From Candidatus Thiodiazotropha sp. (ex Epidulcina cf. delphinae) (lineage in GTDB: Bacteria; Pseudomonadota; Gammaproteobacteria; Chromatiales; Chromatiaceae), in contig JAHXHS010000018.1 of NCBI GenBank assembly GCA_025656455.1, forward strand, positions 1-64,000: 64,000 bases of DNA. The letters run 5' to 3'. This document shows, in pieces, positions 41,179 through 48,634 of this stretch (positions within the stretch are counted from its first letter, which is position 1; each line of letters begins with the position of its first letter). Both the position numbers and the translations under genes were made by a program. Below the pieces are notes generated by a model that saw only the letters and a program-made list of their open reading frames with translations, was not told where the DNA came from and did not search any database.

Positions 41179-41675
41179 GCATGGTTAGATAAATTCGTGG
41201 GTATCCTTGAATGATAAATACCACTAACCTATTGAAATATATCCATAATGCTGGGTTTATTAGGCGCATTTTTTTCGAGGGTCAGTTCTGAATACAGGAC
41301 GCCGCCTGAATAACAGACCCATTGATATCGTGTGACTACGTCATTCCGGCGAACGGTCACCTCGGACTTGATCCGGGGCGGAATCCAGAGAATATGGCAG
41401 GGAGGCAGAATGGAACAACAGCCGTGCGTGTACCTATTAGCCAGCAAACGAAATGGAAGGAAAGGACGATTGAGGCGCTGAACCCACGCTGGCGAGATTT
41501 GTATCCGGAGCTAATCTAATGAGAAGGTTTTTTTTGCATGACAAACGGTCGATAATCACGGAGCATCTGGATTCCATCCTTAGGTCCGTAAACGGTGCAT
41601 CCATGCACCACTTCTCCGGCATCCGCCGGAATGACGGGATCAGGGAAGTTTACCCACGAATTTTCCAGAAGAGCC
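41179..41675 (+). mobile_element. GIY-YIG-derived element (copy 3) nested in a family B element
   Basis: A 497-bp element flanked by the 8-bp repeat AAAAAATA (41171-41178 and 41676-41683). The ends share AAATTCGTGGGTA as inverted repeats (41191-41203 and 41651-41663 in complement). It is closely similar to copy 2 (1946-2367) over the left 150 bp, the REP-like palindromes and the right end. It splits a family B element whose two halves resume on either side, which shows true insertion. An extra 35-40 bp at each REP-like palindrome accounts for its greater length. Confidence 0.75.
41410..41519 (+). pseudogene. GIY-YIG nuclease remnant, internally deleted (copy 3)
   Basis: ATG 41410 starts MEQQPCVYLLASKRNG, then the frame passes directly into DNA coding WKERTIEALNPRWRDLYPEL in another frame, ending TAA at 41517-41519. 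The deletion joint is at the same place as in copy 1 (148-257): AAATGGAAGGAAA. The short overlap AATGGAA at the joint would suit slippage. No GIY-YIG active site remains. Confidence 0.72.
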
Positions 41676-41883
41676 AAAAAATAAATACGTTAAAAAAACA
41701 ATGAGTTATAGCTTTGCGATCTTGGCGTCTTAGCGAGAGATTTTCTTTCCGGACGGAAACTATCCGGCTTGAAACCCGATGCCGCCCGGCATGCCGGGCA
41801 TTGATGGAGGCCTTGCCTATCCTCGGTCAAGGTATCTGTTGCCACCCGGAACCCGGGGAAATTCGACCCGACAGACCACCCCC

Positions 41884-43572
41884 TCACGGATGTTGGCCGA
41901 CCGTCCCGCTCAGGGTCATTTGCGGGAAAGGGATCTCCCATCCGTTTTCCGTACAGGCATCGACACACCAGCGTTGAATGGCGCGGCGCAAACGATTGTA
42001 GAGATCCCCGGCATCGCCCTTGAAATCGGCGATGACCGTGATATCCAGCGAAGAGCTGTTGGCGAGTGCGAACTCAACACGCAAACTGAGCAGCTGCTCA
42101 CCATAGCCCTCCTGTTCCACCCGTTGCTGGATATAGTGCCGCAGGGTATCGGGGATCACACCGGTACTCTGCTTCTGCAGCGCATAGCTGACACCGATGG
42201 TCTCCTTGATGCGGAAGTTGGTCGACAGATTTCGCGGCGTCGCCGCGAGAAAATCACCGGTTAGATAGGTCAGCTGCGCACCGCCCCGTTCAATCAGTTG
42301 CACCATTTCAGGGGAGATGCCGGTCACTTTGCCCCGCACCCCGTCACTCAGGATGACCCAATCATCCTTTTTACAGGGAAACCAGGGTTCGTCCGGTCTG
42401 CTGGGTCTCGATTTCAGTTCCACCAGATCGTCTATAGGCACTCGCTGTGTTAACGCGGCCTCTGGATTATCCAGGGTGCAAAAGACATTGAGCTGGTCGA
42501 CGCGCCAGGGCAATCCATCCATCAGGATTCGCTCACCCTCCCGCACGGAGCCGATGTTCAGAAAGAGCTGGATCTGGTGCCAATAGCGGGGCAGCGCCTG
42601 CCTGAGTGTCCAGGCGATGCCCAGCAGGATCAAAATGCTCAAGCTGAACAGCACCCAGTCCTCGACCACATAGAAGACGACCATCGGCCCAATGACGATC
42701 ATCAGGGTAGTCACGATTCGGTGCAGCAGTTCCAGCAATCTGATACGAAAGCTGCGGTGTCTCCTTTTAAACCCCGGCATCACGCGACGCATTGCCTTGT
42801 AACTCAACCGCGACAGCAGCATGATCGCCGCAACGACCAGCAAGGCTTGCGTCAAATAGAGTCCGCGCTTTTGAAAAAAGTTTTTCAAATAGCTTTGAGA
42901 GGCATCGCTCAACGAGACCTCCGAAGCCAGCAGTTCATCGAGTTGGAGCTGTGCGGCCTGGTGCTCGCTCTTCATGAATGCCTGATTTTTGCGCCACGAC
43001 GCGGCAAGGGTCATGAGCGAATTTCGTAACCGTTCCGAATCACTCTGCCGCTGCAATCTGTCGATATTGATCAGGGCGCTCTCCAATACGGCGAGTCGCT
43101 CCGAATAGAAGACAATCCGCTCTTTCAGGTCGGACTTTTGCCTTACCCGCGAAGTCATATCCTTCATTTCGTCGATGGCTGGCTTGAGCAGGGCAAAAAG
43201 CTCCTGTTGAAAATCGAATTTTGTCTCATCCTTACCCTGCAGGACTGAAAGATCGACACCAGCGGAGATATTCACGAAGTTTTTTTCCGTGTTAGCGAGA
43301 TCTGCATTGAGCTTTGCCAGCGCTTGACTCAACGACTGCTTTCGCGCCTCTGAATCCGCGGCAGCGATTTTTCTGTTAAGCGCCTCGATATCCTGTTCCA
43401 GATTCCCCCTGATACTGACCAGATTGAGAAGCGTCGTAAGGGTATTCCTCTCTTTTTCACCCTTATCGACTACCGCCTCTTCGGCGCCGGACGGCATGGA
43501 AAACAGCATTAACAACAGAAGCAAAAAGAGAGACGAGTGACAGCGGCTTGTTGCTGGGCTTTTATTAATCAT
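41884..43572 (-). CDS. MscS-family mechanosensitive channel with long periplasmic domain
   Basis: This 562-residue protein has a signal peptide (SSLFLLLLLMLFSMPSGA) and a helical coiled-coil periplasmic domain to about 235 (heptad-like RGNLEQDIEALNRKIAAADS). Three hydrophobic segments follow (YLTQALLVVAAIMLLS, IVTTLMIVIGPMVVFYVV, VLFSLSILILLGIAWTL), then a C-terminal MscS beta and alpha/beta part. It should open under membrane tension to release solutes. The pore helix after the last segment, ALPRYWHQIQLFLNIGSVRE, matches the region after TM3. The gene is single; a CopD-like gene lies about 90 bp upstream on the same strand. Confidence 0.82.
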   Translation of the reverse strand: MINKSPATSRCHSSLFLLLLLMLFSMPSGAEEAVVDKGEKERNTLTTLLNLVSIRGNLEQDIEALNRKIAAADSEARKQSLSQALAKLNADLANTEKNFVNISAGVDLSVLQGKDETKFDFQQELFALLKPAIDEMKDMTSRVRQKSDLKERIVFYSERLAVLESALINIDRLQRQSDSERLRNSLMTLAASWRKNQAFMKSEHQAAQLQLDELLASEVSLSDASQSYLKNFFQKRGLYLTQALLVVAAIMLLSRLSYKAMRRVMPGFKRRHRSFRIRLLELLHRIVTTLMIVIGPMVVFYVVEDWVLFSLSILILLGIAWTLRQALPRYWHQIQLFLNIGSVREGERILMDGLPWRVDQLNVFCTLDNPEAALTQRVPIDDLVELKSRPSRPDEPWFPCKKDDWVILSDGVRGKVTGISPEMVQLIERGGAQLTYLTGDFLAATPRNLSTNFRIKETIGVSYALQKQSTGVIPDTLRHYIQQRVEQEGYGEQLLSLRVEFALANSSSLDITVIADFKGDAGDLYNRLRRAIQRWCVDACTENGWEIPFPQMTLSGTVGQHP

Positions 43573-43665
43573 GGCTCATAAGACACTCGGTTAAATCGAT
43601 ACTATTTACCCGGCGACCTAATATGTCGGGTTCAGCATACCAAGCCCGACCTACCCCAGCCACCG

Positions 43666-44124
43666 CTACAGACCATACTTCCCAATTATCGCCACCACCG
43701 TAACCAACAGACCCAGAATCAGATTGACCAGTATCAACTGCCGTATCAAGGTAATTGACGCAACCACTTTCGGCATCTCACCACGCTTCAAGGCCACACC
43801 GAGCTGGTGATAAGGCAGGCTGTAGATAAAGACAAAAATGGCCGCCATCAAACTGCCCACCACGGTCATGAAATAGAGCCAGACCCCGCCTTCCGTGTCA
43901 TAAACGGTGAAAAGCGCCCAATAGCCGCTGGCGAGAATGGCGATCACAGCGATCCAGACCCAAGGAAAAAAGCCATCGAACACACTCAACAGCAGAGGCA
44001 TTCGCTGATGCGGCTCCAGCTGCTTATTGAGAGCCGGCCGGAGGACCATGTGGGCGAAGAACATCCCGCCAATCCAGACAATCACACCCAGCAGATGCAG
44101 CGTCAGCGCAATCGACATATCCAA
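43666..44124 (-). CDS. CopD-like integral membrane protein
   Basis: This 152-residue protein has four hydrophobic helices: IALTLHLLGVIVWIGGMFFA, WVWIAVIAILASGYWALFTV, YFMTVVGSLMAAIFVFIYSL and ILVNLILGLLVTVVAIIG. The first contains the HLLGVIVWIGGMFFAH pattern, in which histidines may bind heme or copper, as in the CopD/DUF2269-like group. Its role may be in copper or heme handling; the exact family is uncertain. No catalytic domain is present. It lies upstream of the MscS gene, with a family A repeat end between. Confidence 0.75.
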   Translation of the reverse strand: MDMSIALTLHLLGVIVWIGGMFFAHMVLRPALNKQLEPHQRMPLLLSVFDGFFPWVWIAVIAILASGYWALFTVYDTEGGVWLYFMTVVGSLMAAIFVFIYSLPYHQLGVALKRGEMPKVVASITLIRQLILVNLILGLLVTVVAIIGKYGL

Positions 44125-44132
44125 CCACCTCT

Positions 44133-44166
44133 CTAGTGTAGTGTCCTATACTGTTTGACGTTTTCA
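44133..44166. repeat. Dispersed repeat with core TAGTGTAGTGTCCTATACT, second long copy
   Basis: Matches 5326-5360 over 34 bp, in the same orientation. It lies directly upstream of the CopD-like gene. The sequence after it (about 44170-44280) contains no recognised gene. Confidence 0.6.
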
Positions 44167-44337
44167 ACGTGACGAGAAGCCATTGTGCACAAGCTATGGC
44201 CATTCTCCAAGCATTGGCCATTGAGATGACCGACCCGCTGCTGCATAGCCTAGCCGACAATGAAGTTTGAAAAATGCTAATCAGCTAGGTAGACTAAGTG
44301 GTTTCCTGCCGTTTCGATTATTATTAACAATCACGCT

Positions 44338-44364
44338 GGCGTCCTTATCCAGGATGCCTTTTTT
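44338..44364 (+). terminator. Terminator-like hairpin in the argD leader
   Basis: Stem GGCGTCC/GGATGCC (one G-T pair), 7-base loop, and six T residues (44359-44364): a standard Rho-independent terminator. It ends only 18 bp before the argD start codon, too close for a promoter to fit in between. Transcription of argD must therefore pass through it, which suggests attenuation control, or it ends an unseen short leader transcript. Confidence 0.7.
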
Positions 44365-44382
44365 GTTTTACGGGTTTGCAAA

Positions 44383-45552
44383 ATGGCCAACTCATTGATG
44401 ACAACCTATAAACGACTGCCTGTGACATTCGAGCGGGGCGAAGGCGCCTGGTTGTGGGACACACAGGGACGCCGTTATCTCGACGCCATGGCCGGCATCG
44501 CCGTCTGCGGCCTCGGTCACGCGCACCCAGGAATCCGCGAGGCCCTGTGCGATCAGGCCGGGAGCCTGCTCCACACCTCCAACATCTACGGCATCGCCAA
44601 CCAGGAAAAGCTTGGTGACCGGCTTTGCGCCCTGGCATCCATGGACAGGGTTTTTTTCGCCAACTCGGGCGCCGAGGCCAATGAGGCGGCGATTAAGATC
44701 GCTCGCCTGTACGGCAACAAAAAAGGCGTCAAAAACCCGGCCATTATCGTCATGGATCAAAGTTTCCACGGTCGCACCCTGGCCACCCTTTCCGCTACCG
44801 GAAACCGCAAGGTCCAGGCCGGATTCGAACCCTTGGTGCAGGGTTTCGTGCGTATTCCCTACAATGACGTCGAGGCCATTACCGAGATCGCGCAACATAG
44901 CAACAACGTCGTTGCGGTGCTGGTGGAGCCTGTGCAGGGCGAGGGAGGCATCAATATTCCCGACGCAGACTACCTCAACCGGATTCGTGAAATCTGCGAT
45001 CGACACCAGTGGTTGATGATGCTGGATGAGATTCAGACCGGCATCGGGCGCACCGGCCGGCTCTTTTCCCATCAGCATAACGGCATTCTCCCCGATGTGA
45101 TGACCCTGGCCAAAGGCTTGGGCAATGGCATGCCAATCGGCGCCTGCCTGGCCCGAGGGGCCGCCGCTGAGATATTCGCACCCGGCAATCACGGTTCGAC
45201 CTTTGGCGGCAATCCACTCGCCTGCCGGGTCGCGCTGACGGTGCTGGACCTGCTTGAATCCCAGCAGTTGACGGAACGGGCCGCCCATCTCGGCCAGCGC
45301 ATGCTTGCCGGTTTCCGGTCGAAACTTGACGGGAGGCAAGGGGTGGTGGCGATACGCGTCTCAGGTCTGATGGTCGGTATCGAAGTTGACCGTCCATGCG
45401 CCGAACTGGTCACACGCGCCCTCGATCAGGGGCTGCTGATCAATGTCACCGCTGACAAGGTGATACGCCTGCTACCTCCACTGATCATCAGTGATGCGGA
45501 GTGTGACGACATCATCGACAGGGTCTGCGCCCTGATCGACGGTTTTCTCTAA
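44383..45552 (+). CDS. argD: Acetylornithine aminotransferase
   Basis: This 389-residue PLP enzyme of class III makes N-acetylornithine from the semialdehyde in arginine synthesis. Typical segments are [20 protein letters not shown], the [18 protein letters not shown] cofactor region, [26 protein letters not shown] and the Schiff-base lysine in [14 protein letters not shown] near 240. The length is normal. argF follows after 26 bp on the same strand, an order common in gammaproteobacteria. A terminator-like hairpin lies in its leader. Confidence 0.95.
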   Translation: MANSLMTTYKRLPVTFERGEGAWLWDTQGRRYLDAMAGIAVCGLGHAHPGIREALCDQAGSLLHTSNIYGIANQEKLGDRLCALASMDRVFFANSGAEANEAAIKIARLYGNKKGVKNPAIIVMDQSFHGRTLATLSATGNRKVQAGFEPLVQGFVRIPYNDVEAITEIAQHSNNVVAVLVEPVQGEGGINIPDADYLNRIREICDRHQWLMMLDEIQTGIGRTGRLFSHQHNGILPDVMTLAKGLGNGMPIGACLARGAAAEIFAPGNHGSTFGGNPLACRVALTVLDLLESQQLTERAAHLGQRMLAGFRSKLDGRQGVVAIRVSGLMVGIEVDRPCAELVTRALDQGLLINVTADKVIRLLPPLIISDAECDDIIDRVCALIDGFL

Positions 45553-45578
45553 TTGCCCCATCGAGGCAGCGATTTATT

Positions 45579-46484
45579 ATGACTAGGCACTTTCTTTCAC
45601 TTCTCGACCTGAGCAGAGACGAACTGTACGGTATTATCCGCAGAGCCACAGAGCTTAAACGGATGCACCATCGCGGCGACATCCACACGCCATTGAAGGG
45701 GAAGAGCCTCGGCATGGTGTTCGAGAAGTCCTCCACCCGGACCCGTGTCTCCTTTGAGGTCGGGATGTCGCAATTGGGTGGTCATGCCGTGTTTCTCTCG
45801 CCGCGGGACACCCAACTGGGCCGCGGGGAACCGATCGAAGACAGCGCGCGGGTGCTCTCGCGGATGTTGGACATCATCATGATCCGCACCTTCGAGCAAG
45901 GGAAGCTGGTGCGTTTCGCCGCCCACTCCCGGGTGCCGGTGATCAACGCCTTGACCGATATGCTGCACCCTTGCCAACTGCTGGCGGACATGCAGACCTA
46001 TTTCGAGCATCGCGGCGATATCCATGGCAAGACTGTTGCCTGGATCGGCGACGGCAATAATATGTGCCACTCCTATGTCAATGCCGCCAGACAATTCGGG
46101 TTTCACTTGAACATTGCCTGTCCCGAGGGGTACGATCCCGATCAGGCGATACTCAGCGCCGCTGGAGACCAGGTTTCCGTGATACGGGACCCGCTCGCGG
46201 CGGCCGTCGGCGCCGATCTGGTCGCCACCGATGTTTGGGCCAGCATGGGACAGGAAGAGGAACAGGCCTTGCGGGAACAGGCCTTCGCCCGCTATCAAGT
46301 GAATGACGAACTGATGGCGCAGGCGGCCGACGATGCGCTGTTTTTCCATTGCCTGCCCGCTCACCGCGGCGAAGAGGTGACGGCTTCGGTGATCGACACA
46401 GAGGGAAGCGTGGTCTGGGATGAAGCGGAAAATCGCCTCCACTCGCAGAAGGCCCTGATGGAGTTCCTTCTGCTAGGCAGATAA
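45579..46484 (+). CDS. argF: Ornithine carbamoyltransferase
   Basis: This 301-residue enzyme makes citrulline from ornithine and carbamoyl phosphate. The carbamoyl phosphate loop is [13 protein letters not shown], followed by [12 protein letters not shown]; the ornithine-binding loop appears as DVWASMG and the C-terminal [14 protein letters not shown] holds the catalytic Cys. It is an anabolic-type, full-length enzyme. It lies 26 bp after argD and both are probably one operon. An SH3-domain protein gene follows after 87 bp. Confidence 0.96.
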   Translation: MTRHFLSLLDLSRDELYGIIRRATELKRMHHRGDIHTPLKGKSLGMVFEKSSTRTRVSFEVGMSQLGGHAVFLSPRDTQLGRGEPIEDSARVLSRMLDIIMIRTFEQGKLVRFAAHSRVPVINALTDMLHPCQLLADMQTYFEHRGDIHGKTVAWIGDGNNMCHSYVNAARQFGFHLNIACPEGYDPDQAILSAAGDQVSVIRDPLAAAVGADLVATDVWASMGQEEEQALREQAFARYQVNDELMAQAADDALFFHCLPAHRGEEVTASVIDTEGSVVWDEAENRLHSQKALMEFLLLGR

Positions 46485-46571
46485 TGCGGCCAATGAAAGT
46501 GTGGTCTGTTTCGAAATAAGGAACCTTTTGAGTTGTACAATGCCCCATACCCGTCAGACTGAAAGATAACC

Positions 46572-47240
46572 ATGAAGCAATTCATCATTCCGTTCTTCTG
46601 TTTGCTACTATCGCCCATCCCAGCGTATGCCAAAACGCTCTATGTCACCGACACCTTCCAGATAACCATGCGCACCGGCGAGAGCACGACACATCGCATC
46701 ATGCGCATGCTCAACAGCGGCGTCGCTCTGGATGTCATAACGACCAACCCGGAGTCCGGCTACAGCAAGGTGCGTGTCGACGGTTCGGAGGGGTATGTCC
46801 TCACCCGGCAGTTGATGAAAGAACCCAGCGCCCGCGCCCAACTGGATACCATGCGCAAAGAGATCGAGGCGCTTAAGTCCGCCCCCGGCGAGTTGCGCGG
46901 CAACCTGGCAGCGTTGCAAAAAAAGCATCGTGAGCTGCAAAAGGCGCACAATAGCCTGCAACGGGTCAAAAACAAACAGGAGCAGGAGCTGCAAAGCATC
47001 CAGCGCACCGCCTCCAATGCCATCCGCATCTCCAATGAGCGCAACGAACTGCGCAAACAGGTTGCCGACCTGACCCGGGAAGCGGAGGAGCTGAAACAGG
47101 AGAACCGGGATCTCAGCAATGAAGCGACCCGCGACTGGTTCCTGATCGGAGCAGGCGTGATCATCGCCGGTATTCTCATCGGCCTGATTCTCCCGCACTT
47201 GCGCTTTCAACGCCGCCGCAACAGTTGGGGATCGCTTTGA
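46572..47240 (+). CDS. Membrane-anchored SH3-domain protein (TIGR04211-type)
   Basis: This 222-residue envelope protein has a signal peptide (IIPFFCLLLSPIPAYA, cleaved near AYAK). A bacterial SH3 domain occupies residues about 20-85 (LYVTDTFQITMRTGESTTHR, VDGSEGYVLTRQLM). A long coiled coil follows at 95-180 (LRGNLAALQKKHRELQKAHN), then a C-terminal membrane helix (WFLIGAGVIIAGILIGLILP). It belongs to a conserved gammaproteobacterial family of unknown role, which may bind peptidoglycan or act in envelope integrity. It follows argF but is probably an independent gene. Confidence 0.85.
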   Translation: MKQFIIPFFCLLLSPIPAYAKTLYVTDTFQITMRTGESTTHRIMRMLNSGVALDVITTNPESGYSKVRVDGSEGYVLTRQLMKEPSARAQLDTMRKEIEALKSAPGELRGNLAALQKKHRELQKAHNSLQRVKNKQEQELQSIQRTASNAIRISNERNELRKQVADLTREAEELKQENRDLSNEATRDWFLIGAGVIIAGILIGLILPHLRFQRRRNSWGSL

Positions 47241-47242
47241 TT

Positions 47243-47279
47243 AATTTTGAATGTTGAATTATGAATTTTGAATTAGGGC
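47243..47279 (+). repeat. Inverted repeat, left arm (pairs with 48596-48634)
   Basis: TTTTGAATGTTGAATTATGA and its continuation AATTTTGAATT occur here, and in reverse complement at 48596-48634. The two arms enclose 1.3 kb that contains the IS5-family element and short gene-free flanks. It may be the ends of a larger mobile unit, or two copies of an AT-rich dispersed repeat. Confidence 0.65.
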
Positions 47280-47414
47280 GCTCGCTTCGCTCGCGTTTTT
47301 TTAAGTATGGCCTGACACACAGAGCTATCTGAATTTGCAGGTTCAAACTCTCGCAAATGAACGCGAATCAAATACTACCCACAGATCTCACCGACTGAGG
47401 CGGTGGTGTACCTA

Positions 47415-48248
47415 GGGGGCGTTAACAATCAAAGTCATTTCGATGATAATACCGCAACCGATTGATTTTTGGGGTATGCATTTTGAGACGAAGAATATTA
47501 AGAGACGATCAATGGGCGCGCATAGCGCCTTTGTTGTCGGGAAAAGCCAGTGATTGCGGTGTCACGGGAAAAAATAACCGCCAATTTATTGAAGCCGTGC
47601 TTTGGATATGTCGCACAGGTGCTCCCTGGCGTGACCTGCCAAAAGAGTTGGGAAATTGGCATACTGTCTTTACACGCTATAACCGTTGGTCAAAGAAAGG
47701 ACGTTGGCAAACTATTTTCGAAGCGCTATCCGAGGACCCTGACCTGGAATATTTAATGATTGATGGCTCCATTGCCCGGGTCCATCAACATGGAGCCCCT
47801 AAAAAAACGCTCGGGAAGCCGAAGCTGTTGGCCGGTCCCGCGGAGGATTAAGTACAAAAATACACGCGGCGGTTGATGCGTTGGGTAATCCGGTTCGGTT
47901 AATACTCACCGCGGGCCAAGCATCGGAATATGGCCAGGCCCCCCATTTGATTGAGGACTTTGCTGCCGATTATGTGCGGGCGGATAAAGGGTATGACAGT
48001 GATCAGTTTATTGAAACATTGCAAGTGTCTGGTACCACTGGCGTGATACCTCCCAGACGAAACCGGCGGAAACAACGCACCTACGATCAGGAACTTTACA
48101 AAGAACGAAATTTGGTTGAGCGCTTTTTCCAGAAGCTCAAACAATTTCGGCGTATTGCTACCCGTTACGAAAAGCTCAAGCGAAATTATCAAGCCATGTT
48201 AAATTTAGCTTGTTCAATTATATGGCTGGCTTTATTGTTAACAGGCCC
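47415..48248 (+). mobile_element. IS5-family insertion sequence (IS427/IS1031-like group)
   Basis: This 834-bp element has ends GGGGGCGTTAACAATCAAAG and GGGCCTGTTAACAATAAAG (in complement), flanked by TA on each side. It contains a DDE transposase gene in two frames. The right end is shared, over 13 bases, with the MITE at 55207-55472. It interrupts no recognised gene. Confidence 0.85.
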
Positions 48249-48267
48249 TAGTACTCTTTTAAGGTGA
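47462..48267 (+). CDS. IS5-family transposase, two frames joined by probable -1 frameshift
   Basis: The first frame (to 47851) reads LRDDQWARIAPLLSGKASDC and continues to LEYLMIDGSIARVHQHGAPK with the first catalytic Asp. The second frame (to 48267) continues EAVGRSRGGLSTKIHAAVDA, then ADKGYDSDQF and YKERNLVERFFQKLKQFRRI with the catalytic Glu (Y-x2-R-x3-E-like region). The switch occurs at a run of seven A residues near 47801, where a -1 slip joins the two exactly, as is known for this IS5 group. Its activity is unknown, but both parts are full length. The first start could be ATG 47462 or the ATG at 47476. Confidence 0.82.
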
Positions 48268-48595
48268 TATTGTTTGACGATATCAGCGTGATGCAAGGTC
48301 TTGAAGATATTTCGCGGGCTTGGGAAAAATCGCTTTCCACCGAATGCCCCTGGTGGGCTCAATGACTGACCGGATACCAGCCTTTGCTCCGTAAACGCTG
48401 CATTCGCACGCCACCTCTCCTGGATGAGCCGCCTAGACGAACAACGGATCAGTGGAACCAGAGTATGAGGTCACTCACAGCAAATTCGCGTCTATTCGCG
48501 TTCATTGGCGGACAAATCCTGCTTGATAGGATTTTTACCCACCCAAACAGGGGAAGAGCCTCAAATATAATCAGCGCGCGCAAGCGCACATCTCT

Positions 48596-48634
48596 TCAAT
48601 TCAAAATTCATAATTCAACATTCAAAATTCACCT
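48596..48634 (-). repeat. Inverted repeat, right arm (pairs with 47243-47279)
   Basis: CTTCAATTCAAAATTCATAA and its continuation form the complement of the left arm at 47243-47279. It lies at the 3' end of ptsP, whose stop codon starts at 48633. The gap 48268-48595 contains no recognised gene. Confidence 0.65.

Larger units (their letters stand above)
40472..41883. other. 1.4-kb gene-free repeat zone
   Basis: No intact gene is seen. In order, it holds family B-like debris (about 40505-40590), palindromic repeat D copy 2 (40725-40802), repeat C copy 2 (about 41029-41106) and the left half of a family B element (41110-41177). The GIY-YIG-derived element follows (41179-41675), and then the right half of family B (41676-41765). 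The segment 40850-41020 contains nothing I recognise. The zone separates the nitrate module from the MscS gene. Confidence 0.7.

Noticed and set aside
41322..41519. 65-residue plus-strand reading frame
   Set aside because: Chimera of element flank and the 3' tail of a deleted GIY-YIG gene; kept as a pseudogene only.
47276..47304. Terminator after the SH3-domain gene (GC-rich stretch followed by seven T)
   Set aside because: The GC-rich part (CGCTCGCTTCGCTCGCG) does not pair with itself into a stable stem.
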